From: Candidatus Woesearchaeota archaeon
GTDB taxonomy: Archaea; Nanoarchaeota; Nanoarchaeia; Woesearchaeales; UBA11576
Assembly: GCA_013331125.1 (NCBI GenBank)
Contig: DUGW01000041.1
Span: 5,781-12,559 of the forward strand
Direction of reading: 5' to 3'
DNA length: 6,779 bases
Under the pieces are notes generated by a model. It was given only the letters and a program-made list of their open reading frames with translations. It was not told where the DNA came from and ran no database searches. A program made the translations under genes and the position numbers. Shown here in pieces: positions 1 through 4,653 of the stretch (positions are counted from its first letter, which is position 1; each line of letters begins with the position of its first letter).

Positions 1-920
1 GGGTTTACGTACGGGAGAAATCCCGATCCTACCGCGACCAATGCGATTATCCCGTATCTTGCTATTATCATCCTCTTGTCGATGAGTTCATCCCCTTCGA
101 TGAGCTGGACAAACCTTTTCTTCAGCACCTGTGCCCTTTTCTGTTCTTCTTTCATGGCTTCTTGTATGTTGTTCAGAAGTTCATTCAGTTCTTCGTACCA
201 ATAGGTCAGTATCCTCGTCCCTGCGAATATCCTTGCATCGTCTATCGTCGGTATGTCCAGTATCAGTTCTGCGACCTCATTGAAGACCTGTATATTCACG
301 CTTTCTCTTCTCTCTAGGTGTTCAAGTATCACCCGCAGGGTTGCGGCCCGTTCTATCTCTGCTCTTGAGAATTGGTATCCTCCTTTCCTGTTCTCTATGT
401 GATCGATGTATCTTGTGAGATGGAGTTCCATCTGCAGCAGTGTTGTTATGTCTTCTAATGCCTGCTTGATCGCTTTTGTCGGTTTGTCTGCGCCTTTGAG
501 CCTCTGTTTATTGTCTTCTGTAAGGAATGTCCTTCCTGCGATCTTCTCTGACCACAGGTGCACCCACTCGTTTCCTGACCATTCTATCCTTACATTGTCC
601 TGCGAGACTGTGACCTTGATGTTGTTGTCCTCCTGTAATACCTGCAGGACATCTCTTGCTAATTCTCTGTATATTGCGAATGTCCTTGGATACTCGATCG
701 TTAGGTGTCTTACTCCTCCTGCGAATGCTTTGCATATGTCAAGAAGTTTCTTTCCCTCTGCAGGGTCTAGAAGTTCAAATACTGATGTGAAGTCTGTATG
801 TTTCCTTACCTGTTTGAACACTTTGTGGAGCGTGTCCCGCTCATCCTTGATCCGGAGTTCCATCTGCTGCGCTTCTTCCATCAGTTGGTGTATCCTTTCC
901 AGCTCTTGTTGCTCATCCAT
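1..920 (-). CDS. Helical, putatively membrane-associated protein of unknown family, C-terminus cut by window edge
   Basis: I do not recognise the family. The frame is open for 306 codons from ATG at 920 to the window edge, so the C-terminus is missing. Residues 1-40 are highly charged and look like a coiled coil. A block around C63-A67 (LDICKAFA) and E76-P78 (EYP) leads into a probable beta region near 100-120, followed by long amphipathic helices with W241. Residues about 287-304 (ARYGIIALVAVGSGFLP) form a Gly-containing hydrophobic segment that could cross or insert into a membrane. There is no N-terminal signal peptide. The start is chosen because a TATA-like box lies about 26 bases upstream, which fits a leaderless message; an in-frame GTG at 929 is the alternative. 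The protein aligns along its length with the two ORFs at 1568-1921 and 1016-1516, making them tandem paralogues. A membrane-active role is inference only. Confidence 0.85.
   Translation of the reverse strand, partial: MDEQQELERIHQLMEEAQQMELRIKDERDTLHKVFKQVRKHTDFTSVFELLDPAEGKKLLDICKAFAGGVRHLTIEYPRTFAIYRELARDVLQVLQEDNNIKVTVSQDNVRIEWSGNEWVHLWSEKIAGRTFLTEDNKQRLKGADKPTKAIKQALEDITTLLQMELHLTRYIDHIENRKGGYQFSRAEIERAATLRVILEHLERRESVNIQVFNEVAELILDIPTIDDARIFAGTRILTYWYEELNELLNNIQEAMKEEQKRAQVLKKRFVQLIEGDELIDKRMIIARYGIIALVAVGSGFLPYVN
720..735 (+). repeat. 16-base identity shared between the tandem paralogues, copy 1
   Basis: The sequence tgcgaatgctttgcat occurs here and at 1733-1748. In both places it encodes, on the minus strand, the CKAFA motif. 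It is a remnant of common ancestry between the two coding sequences rather than a functional repeat. Confidence 0.7.
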
Positions 921-940
921 GCCTGCCACTCTATCATATG

Positions 941-951
941 TCTTTTATATG
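941..951 (-). promoter_or_regulatory. TATA-like box for the 1-920 gene
   Basis: On the minus strand the sequence reads CATATAAAAGA. Its centre is about 26 bases upstream of the ATG at 920, the usual TATA-to-start distance for leaderless archaeal genes. It lies in the 95-base gap after the stop of the 1016-1516 ORF, so this paralogue probably has its own promoter. Confidence 0.55.
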
Positions 952-1015
952 TCTTGCCCTTCTTTTCTGCCTTTTTGGCCTATTTTTATCATGGTTGTGC
1001 GGGTCCTTTTCTTCC

Positions 1016-1516
1016 TTAATCTTGCTGAGCCTCGTCCAGTGACTTCAGCGATTCTTTGGTCAGTCGCGCTATGTCTTTGGCATCCAATATCGCCTGCAGG
1101 AGCCCTCCGCCAGGGATTATGTTCATCGCTATCTTTGATAGTGCCAGAAGGCCGCCCCTCACCGCTTCCAGTCTTTTCTCTTTTGTCTTCTGTCTGGATT
1201 CTGATATGAACATCTTCTGTAGCTCTCTTGCTGCCCTCCTGTCCATCTCGACAGCCTTGTGTGTCGCTTTGCTTAGTGAGTCAAGTACTTTATTGACCTT
1301 GAACCACCAGTCGCTGAGTGCGTGCATGCTCTGGTTCAGTAGGGGTGAGTTCACGTCTTTGGCGGCGAGCACCCCTCCTGTCTTGGCAGGTATGTCATAT
1401 TCCTTGTTCAGCTGTTCCATGTATTCCATGAATTTTTTTATGTGGATGTCGAGCGCGATGATCTCTGCTATCTCCTGTACTATCTTGTTCTCTTTCTTTC
1501 CTATATCTTTTATCAT
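1016..1516 (-). CDS. C-terminal half of the split paralogue: helical protein with Gly-rich hydrophobic segment
   Basis: This 166-residue ORF is of unknown family. It matches the C-terminal half of the 1-920 protein. W70-W71 and the following helix (pattern W, then N, L, then A, residues 70-84) align with W241 onward. The hydrophobic, Gly-rich stretch 121-143 (GGLLALSKIAMNIIPGGGLL) aligns with the membrane-like segment there. About 20 charged residues follow, which suggests how the truncated paralogue may end. The reading frame is open upstream of this ATG for 17 further codons, back to the TGA that ends the 1568-1921 ORF. Those codons (GGIFISDE) also resemble the paralogue (GRTFLTED). The piece may therefore be the downstream part of one interrupted gene rather than a free-standing gene. 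A purine-rich GGAAGGAGGG lies 18 bases upstream of the ATG, rather far for a ribosome site. It ends in TAA. Confidence 0.65.
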   Translation of the reverse strand: MIKDIGKKENKIVQEIAEIIALDIHIKKFMEYMEQLNKEYDIPAKTGGVLAAKDVNSPLLNQSMHALSDWWFKVNKVLDSLSKATHKAVEMDRRAARELQKMFISESRQKTKEKRLEAVRGGLLALSKIAMNIIPGGGLLQAILDAKDIARLTKESLKSLDEAQQD

Positions 1517-1540
1517 CTCATCTGATATGAATATCCCTCC

Positions 1541-1567
1541 TTCCTGGCCCGGGCGGGCCTGGCGGAA
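1541..1567 (-). other. GC-rich hairpin directly after the in-frame TGA
   Basis: Immediately after the TGA at 1570-1568 the minus strand can fold as TTCC, an unpaired GCCA, GGCCC, loop GCCC, GGGCC, an unpaired A, then GGAA. The GC content is far above the flanking coding sequence. Its position abutting the stop could suit a recoding or readthrough stimulator. It could equally be a small palindromic insertion that broke the gene, or a coupling element between the two ORFs. The structure is seen in sequence; any role is inference. Confidence 0.5.
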
Positions 1568-1921
1568 TCAGAAGACAAAATCTTTCTCGTTGTATTCTAT
1601 CGATATCACTGAATCATTATACCTGATGCTGAAGCCTTTCAGTTCCTTCAGTTCTCCTATGACTGCCTCCATTATCGCCTTGAAATCCCTAAGCAGGATG
1701 GGATATTCTTCGCTCCAGTGCTCGATGGCTACTGCGAATGCTTTGCATTCATCAAGGAAGTGCTGTGCCTCTCCCCCTCTCTGTGCTATCAGGCTCTCGA
1801 AATTGGCATCCTCTTGTATGGCTTTGAACAGCTTGGCTGCCTGTTGGTAGTCTTCTTTGATGGCTTCGCCTACCTTTATGCTCTGTTCCAGGAACTTGTG
1901 CATTATCTCGATGTATTCCAT
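1568..1921 (-). CDS. N-terminal half of the split paralogue: small helical protein
   Basis: This 117-residue ORF is of unknown family. It aligns with residues about 9-120 of the 1-920 protein. Both have F-x-S, then LDxCKAFA (C59-A63 here, C63-A67 there), H68, EYP (72-74), a helix with V and L, and a terminal strand-like region ending IEY...FV against IEW...WV. The DNA encoding CKAFA shares a 16-base identical stretch between the two genes (1733-1748 and 720-735). It has no membrane segment of its own. The ATG at 1921 has AGGTG four bases upstream as a Shine-Dalgarno-like site. It ends in a TGA that is in frame with the next ORF downstream. It may be a free-standing partner of that ORF or the front half of a single interrupted gene. 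Confidence 0.65.
   Translation of the reverse strand: MEYIEIMHKFLEQSIKVGEAIKEDYQQAAKLFKAIQEDANFESLIAQRGGEAQHFLDECKAFAVAIEHWSEEYPILLRDFKAIMEAVIGELKELKGFSIRYNDSVISIEYNEKDFVF
1733..1748 (+). repeat. 16-base identity shared between the tandem paralogues, copy 2
   Basis: Partner of the copy at 720-735; it encodes the CKAFA block of the N-terminal half of the split paralogue. Confidence 0.7.
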
Positions 1922-1998
1922 AGGGCACCTAAGTGCCTCAGAAGTAAACCTTCATCATCACCCGAAGGTTCAGCCGGGGTTAACTTCTTCACAGGCAT
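1903..1998 (-). CDS. Possible leaderless mini-ORF (31 aa) overlapping the start of the split paralogue
   Basis: This reads 31 codons, beginning MPVKKLTPAEPSG and ending LWNTSR before TAA. Its ATG lies about 26 bases downstream of the TATA-like box at 2021-2033, so the message could start right at this codon. The stop lies 19 bases inside the 1568-1921 gene, in a different frame. A ribosome translating the mini-ORF would pass through the hairpin that covers the next gene's ribosome site, so it could act as a coupling leader peptide. No homology is recognised. The alternative is that this is simply a structured 5' untranslated leader. The first codons are echoed by a second mini-ORF at 2046-2129. 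Confidence 0.35.
   Translation of the reverse strand: MPVKKLTPAEPSGDDEGLLLRHLGALWNTSR
1924..1937 (-). promoter_or_regulatory. Hairpin covering the Shine-Dalgarno-like site of the 1568-1921 gene
   Basis: The minus strand reads GGCAC TTAG GTGCC, a perfect 5-base-pair stem with a 4-base loop that ends two bases before the ATG at 1921. The AGGTG ribosome-site candidate (1930-1926) is split between loop and stem, so folding would limit access. This is sequence-based; the regulatory role is inferred. Confidence 0.4.
1947..1970. repeat. Inverted repeat in the leader of the split paralogue
   Basis: AACCTTC at 1947-1953 is matched by GAAGGTT at 1964-1970, giving a perfect 7-base-pair stem with a 10-base loop. 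It sits inside the mini-ORF and partly inside one block of the duplicated leader. Confidence 0.45.
1964..1997. repeat. Duplicated leader block, compact copy
   Basis: Two sequence modules lie joined here. The part 1964-1982 matches 2040-2058 at 17 of 19 positions, and 1979-1997 matches 2110-2128 at 18 of 19. In this copy the modules are contiguous; in the other they are separated by 51 bases of inverted repeat. The duplication includes the first codons of the mini-ORFs (PVKK), and each copy has a TATA-like box upstream. Confidence 0.7.
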
Positions 1999-2020
1999 AG
2001 GAGAAGATTATTGTTTGGTT

Positions 2021-2033
2021 CTTATATTTTATG
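2021..2033 (-). promoter_or_regulatory. TATA-like box, proximal promoter of the split paralogue
   Basis: The minus strand reads CATAAAATATAAG. The centre is about 26 bases before the ATG of the mini-ORF at 1998. Transcription from here would give the 1568-1921 ORF a leader of about 78 bases. Confidence 0.5.
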
Positions 2034-2045
2034 TTATTAGAAGGC

Positions 2046-2129
2046 TCAGCTGGGGTTAGTTGGAAGGCTCCGGAGGAGGCTTTCAACCTCAAAATTCCGC
2101 AGGAATTTTGTTGACTTCTTCACAGGCAA
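2046..2129 (-). CDS. Possible second leaderless mini-ORF (27 aa, TTG start)
   Basis: TTG at 2129 begins a 27-codon frame (first codon, then PVKKSTKFL) that ends in TGA at 2046. The TTG lies about 26 bases downstream of the TATA-like box at 2151-2162. The PVKK-x-T beginning matches the 31-codon mini-ORF at 1998 because the DNA is duplicated. The coding sequence spans both inverted repeats, so its composition may reflect hairpins rather than protein. Translation is unproven and the call is weak. Confidence 0.2.
   Translation of the reverse strand: MPVKKSTKFLRNFEVESLLRSLPTNPS
2059..2087. repeat. Imperfect inverted repeat, 13-base arms
   Basis: GTTGGAAGGCTCC pairs with GGAGGCTTTCAAC around a 3-base loop, with 11 of 13 arm positions complementary. 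It forms one half of the segment that separates the two modules of the duplicated leader. Confidence 0.55.
2090..2110. repeat. Perfect inverted repeat, 9-base arms
   Basis: CAAAATTCC and GGAATTTTG flank a 3-base loop. Together with the neighbouring imperfect repeat it fills the 51-base insertion-like segment. No T-run follows on either strand that would make it a conventional terminator. Confidence 0.65.
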
Positions 2130-2150
2130 GAATCATCCATGCATACCTGT

Positions 2151-2162
2151 TTTTATATCTTT
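2151..2162 (-). promoter_or_regulatory. TATA-like box, distal promoter of the split paralogue
   Basis: The minus strand reads AAGATATAAAAA, about 26 bases upstream of TTG at 2129 and just after the lipoprotein gene's stop at 2179. It is the counterpart of the proximal box at 2021-2033. Confidence 0.45.
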
Positions 2163-2178
2163 GTGCCTGGCAGCTGGT

Positions 2179-2472
2179 CTAAGGATTGCAGCTGTCCCCG
2201 CCGTGTTCGATGCACCCGTTCGCGCAATAATATCTTGGTTGATAGAACATGTTATCCTCTGTCCTGTAAGAGCAGTAGAGGTATTGTGATTGTGCTATGC
2301 AATAGGCTGATGTTAGTTCTTCTCCCTGGAATGTCGGTGGGCAGTGGAACCCTTCTCCTGCATGGGCATCCACCTGAACCTGTACATCCGGTCTTGCATC
2401 AGTCTCGTTGCCTGGGGCTGTGTCTCCATTGCATGCCATGATCAGGCCGAGTATCGCTATGAGCTTTCTCAT
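2179..2472 (-). CDS. Small cysteine-rich lipoprotein
   Basis: The protein has 97 residues with a lipoprotein-like signal. It starts MRKLIAIL, continues hydrophobic to LIMA, and has C14 as the likely lipidated residue. A polar linker (15-41) rich in D, A, V and Q follows. The mature domain has six more cysteines at 44, 58, 67, 83, 87 and 95, an even number that suggests three disulfides, and is rich in Tyr. This points to an exported, surface-anchored protein; its ligand or function is not recognisable. The start at 2472 is supported by a TATA-like box centred about 26 bases upstream, consistent with a leaderless message. It is divergent from the kinase gene and lies upstream of the split paralogue, which seems to have its own promoters. 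It ends in TAG. Confidence 0.75.
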   Translation of the reverse strand: MRKLIAILGLIMACNGDTAPGNETDARPDVQVQVDAHAGEGFHCPPTFQGEELTSAYCIAQSQYLYCSYRTEDNMFYQPRYYCANGCIEHGGDSCNP

Positions 2473-2493
2473 GCCTTCTGGCGTTCTTTATTT

Positions 2494-2504
2494 GGTATAT
2501 TAAA
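2494..2504 (-). promoter_or_regulatory. TATA-like box for the lipoprotein gene
   Basis: The minus strand reads TTTAATATACC, centred about 26 bases before the ATG at 2472. Confidence 0.5.
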
Positions 2505-2543
2505 TCATCTGTAACTACTTAAGAGAGACTACAAAAACGAAAG

Positions 2544-2554
2544 ATTTATATATT
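2544..2554 (+). promoter_or_regulatory. TATA-like box for the kinase gene
   Basis: The sequence atttatatatt is centred near 2549. The expected transcription start is near 2575, which is exactly an in-frame ATG of the kinase gene. The more upstream ATG at 2560 would lie before the transcript begins. Confidence 0.6.
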
Positions 2555-2574
2555 AGTTCATGGGATATCTGCCT

Positions 2575-3666
2575 ATGTTCGACTTTAGACCAGGAGAGCA
2601 TTTCTCAGAAGAGGATTCTGCTAGATTCCACGCTCTTTGCCTAAATGACGATGCGGTGCAATACTGGGAGCAGAGGCATCTTGAGACTACGCCGGAGGGT
2701 TTGCCTCCCCAATGGACCGACGCGTTGCATCCTGGATTTTTTTCATACAGACAGCCTAAAGAAGAAGGCCAGAAAAGAGAAGGTCTGCCCGAAAAGACTG
2801 CCTGTCCATCATTCTATGATCATCTGATCGCAGCAGGTATCCCTGAGGAGGCCATTGTGGGCAATAGGGATTTGTGGGATTTTTTCAGACAAGCTGAGGC
2901 CAATGATGTCGTAAGCCATAACAGGACGTTCTATGTCACTGACAAGGATGGTCATGGCTGGTTATTGAAGATCACTGACAATCCTGTGAAGGCCAGGATT
3001 GAGGCGGCATATAACTACCATCTTAACTCTTTGGGCTTCATAGCGAGAGGTATGGCCCCTGAGCCTTTTGAATCAGGCGGACTTTACATGACTCTTCAGG
3101 AGACGATCGTAGAAGATGTGCGAAGGCCTCTTGAGTATTGGATTGCCTGCCTGGCTTCGTTCCATAACTCTGCAAAAGAGATGCTCGAGTCCCAAGGTCT
3201 GGAAGCAAGGACATTATCTTTCTACAGCACTGATCATTTTGAGGAGCAGATCGGCATGTCGGGTATATCCATACCTTTTGATAGGGTCAGGATTCAGGAA
3301 TCGATTGACCATCTCTTGCATCCGGATGATGTTGTCCTTGTCCACGGAGACCTGAAGAGGGGCAATCTCTTGGGAAGCTATCTTGTTGATGGTGAGGCTG
3401 TCGCATTGGCGTCTCCTGCAGTCGACCTTTGTCTTCTGTTCAGCCAGTATGCTGTACCGAGGGATCGATGGGGGCACTACCTTAGGATGTACCTTTCTGC
3501 CAAGGGTGTTGAGGATGTCGACGAGAAAGTGAAAGATCTGGAGATTTCTATGGACAGTGCTCTTGTGTACAAGGTGACCAAAGAGATATGCGGTTCATCT
3601 CTGAGAAGAGAGACTGAGAAGACCTGCAGGGATAATTCTTTATTGTCCAGCTATCTGGCTGCATAG
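2575..3666 (+). CDS. APH/choline-kinase-fold phosphotransferase
   Basis: The 363-residue protein belongs to the aminoglycoside phosphotransferase-like kinase fold (PF01636 type) and probably transfers phosphate from ATP to a small molecule; the substrate cannot be told. Visible residues, numbered from 2575: ATP-binding Lys K132 in LLKIT, a likely partner Glu E143, the catalytic loop HGDLKRGN (257-264) with D259 and N264, a metal-binding Asp D272 in LVDGE, and D284 in PAVDL. All key positions are intact. About 115 residues precede the N-lobe and look specific to this family. The start at 2575 is preferred over 2560 (five residues longer) because the TATA box fits a leaderless start there. The last 27 bases overlap the convergent regulator gene. 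It is most likely a metabolic kinase; antibiotic resistance should not be assumed. Confidence 0.85.
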   Translation: MFDFRPGEHFSEEDSARFHALCLNDDAVQYWEQRHLETTPEGLPPQWTDALHPGFFSYRQPKEEGQKREGLPEKTACPSFYDHLIAAGIPEEAIVGNRDLWDFFRQAEANDVVSHNRTFYVTDKDGHGWLLKITDNPVKARIEAAYNYHLNSLGFIARGMAPEPFESGGLYMTLQETIVEDVRRPLEYWIACLASFHNSAKEMLESQGLEARTLSFYSTDHFEEQIGMSGISIPFDRVRIQESIDHLLHPDDVVLVHGDLKRGNLLGSYLVDGEAVALASPAVDLCLLFSQYAVPRDRWGHYLRMYLSAKGVEDVDEKVKDLEISMDSALVYKVTKEICGSSLRRETEKTCRDNSLLSSYLAA

Positions 3667-4524
3667 GTTTAGTTGTCTTGACGTCAGTTGCCTGAAGAGA
3701 TTGACCTGTCTGTATAGGTGCATGGCTGCCCATTTGTCTTTCTCACTCGAGAGCCTTTTGTCCCTTTTCATCTTTCCTATCTTGAGCCAGAGGCTGTTTG
3801 CGCTGTTGAAATCCTTCTTGAGATGTGTCTTGTACGCTTCATCGATGAGGCCTATGCTCTCAGATAACATGGGTGTCCGCTTTATCTTATGCTCTTTTAT
3901 GTTGGTCGCTAATGCATGGTACTCTGCTGAGATCTTCTCCAGTGTAGTCACGTATTCATGCAGGTCGAATGATGTCTCTCCTGCATACTTATGTATCCTG
4001 ATCGCTCTCAGGCAATGGTCTCTTAGCCTCAGTAGATTTGTCTTTGCAGAGTTGATGGTGTTCAGGTCTGTTTTTTCCCATGATTCGTTGATTGTCTGTG
4101 TTATCAGTCTTGTTATCTGGAACATCTTTATTATCAGGCTCTCTATCTCTTCTGGAGGGGTGCTCAAGAAGGACCTTATCGTCAGGCTGTTGCTTTCCTG
4201 CTGCACCACCTCCAGTCCTGTGAATGTGTTTATTATCCTGTTCACTTGTTGCATGTCAGGCACCTGTTTGAACCTGAGCCTGATCTCTGTGTACCCTGTC
4301 TTGTACCACGAGGCGATGAGTGATCTGATGAGGTTTATGTTGTCTGTTTCTATCTTTGCGTCCTTTGTCTTCTGTTTATGTGCCTGTCCTGATATGGTCA
4401 ATGAATTTCCGTCTTCGATGATGTCTACATCATCCCCTGGGCCCAGGTTGTTCTCCCTGACCCATTTTACAGGCAGGAATATGGTGTTCCCTCCCACTCC
4501 CTGTTTGATTATCTTGCGTTTCAT
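3640..4524 (-). CDS. AbrB-domain and PhoU-like transcriptional regulator
   Basis: The 294-residue protein has an N-terminal SpoVT/AbrB swapped-hairpin DNA-binding domain (residues 1-46: KRKIIKQGVGGNTIFLPVKW, then GPGDDVDI and LTISG). A mixed middle part (about 60-115) follows, then a long helical region of PhoU type (about 120-290). The combination is the archaeal family usually named phosphate uptake regulator. No phosphate transporter (pst) gene is nearby, so a role in phosphate control is not supported by context and it may regulate something else. The start at 4524 has a TATA-like box about 26 bases upstream, fitting a leaderless transcript. It is divergent from the three-gene cluster at 4654 onward, whose promoter it could control. 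Its 3' end overlaps the kinase gene tail to tail. It ends in TAA. Confidence 0.85.
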   Translation of the reverse strand: MKRKIIKQGVGGNTIFLPVKWVRENNLGPGDDVDIIEDGNSLTISGQAHKQKTKDAKIETDNINLIRSLIASWYKTGYTEIRLRFKQVPDMQQVNRIINTFTGLEVVQQESNSLTIRSFLSTPPEEIESLIIKMFQITRLITQTINESWEKTDLNTINSAKTNLLRLRDHCLRAIRIHKYAGETSFDLHEYVTTLEKISAEYHALATNIKEHKIKRTPMLSESIGLIDEAYKTHLKKDFNSANSLWLKIGKMKRDKRLSSEKDKWAAMHLYRQVNLFRQLTSRQLNLCSQIAGQ

Positions 4525-4546
4525 GCCTGTTGGTATTCATATCTCC

Positions 4547-4554
4547 TATTAATA
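4547..4554 (-). promoter_or_regulatory. TATA-like box for the regulator gene
   Basis: The minus strand reads TATTAATA, centred about 26 bases before the ATG at 4524. A similar TATTAATA lies at 4592-4599 within the same AT-rich divergent region. Confidence 0.45.
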
Positions 4555-4624
4555 CTTTACGATTTTTAATATTAATAATATCAATAAACCCTATTAATAG
4601 CATTATTATCACTCGCTGATGGCT

Positions 4625-4640
4625 ACAACCATCTGGTTGT
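4625..4640. promoter_or_regulatory. Perfect 16-base dyad upstream of the three-gene cluster
   Basis: ACAACCA and TGGTTGT flank two bases, 13 bases before the ATG at 4654. The symmetry and location between divergent genes suit an operator, perhaps for the adjacent AbrB-type regulator. It could also be an RNA hairpin just before the ribosome site. The role is inferred. Confidence 0.4.
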
Positions 4641-4653
4641 GTGGGGTGGAAAT

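Larger units (their letters stand above)
2040..2128. repeat. Duplicated leader block, copy interrupted by inverted repeats
   Basis: The outer parts 2040-2058 and 2110-2128 match the compact copy at 1964-1997. The 51 bases between them (2059-2109) are almost entirely two adjacent inverted repeats. Either a palindromic element was inserted in this copy after duplication, or it was lost from the other. Confidence 0.65.

Noticed and set aside
406..1850. Long plus-strand open frames across 406-1209 and 1056-1850.
   Set aside because: They are antisense to the minus-strand paralogues, are rich in Cys, Ser and Leu as expected for reversed coding sequence, and have no promoter or ribosome site. The minus-strand frames show paralogous conservation.
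2575..3666. Antibiotic-resistance gene, because of the aminoglycoside phosphotransferase fold.
   Set aside because: The fold is shared by many kinases of sugars, choline and other small molecules. Nothing in the context or sequence points to an antibiotic substrate.
4436..4447. 12-base palindrome CCTGGGCCCAGG.
   Set aside because: It lies within the conserved LGPGDD coding segment of the AbrB domain and is explained by Gly-Pro codons.
4430..4540. Minus-strand start at 4540 preceded by AGGAG, giving a 36-residue frame.
   Set aside because: It overlaps the regulator in another frame and its product is polar low-complexity with no support. The TATA spacing favours the start at 4524.
3701..4552. 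Plus-strand 283-codon frame opposite the regulator gene.
   Set aside because: The minus strand encodes a recognisable AbrB-PhoU-like protein. The plus-strand product is low-complexity hydrophobic and Ser/Cys-rich, typical of a shadow frame.
4639..4653. GTG start adding five residues to the first gene of the right cluster.
   Set aside because: GTG 4639 falls inside the dyad and lacks a ribosome site, whereas ATG 4654 has GGTGG at suitable spacing.
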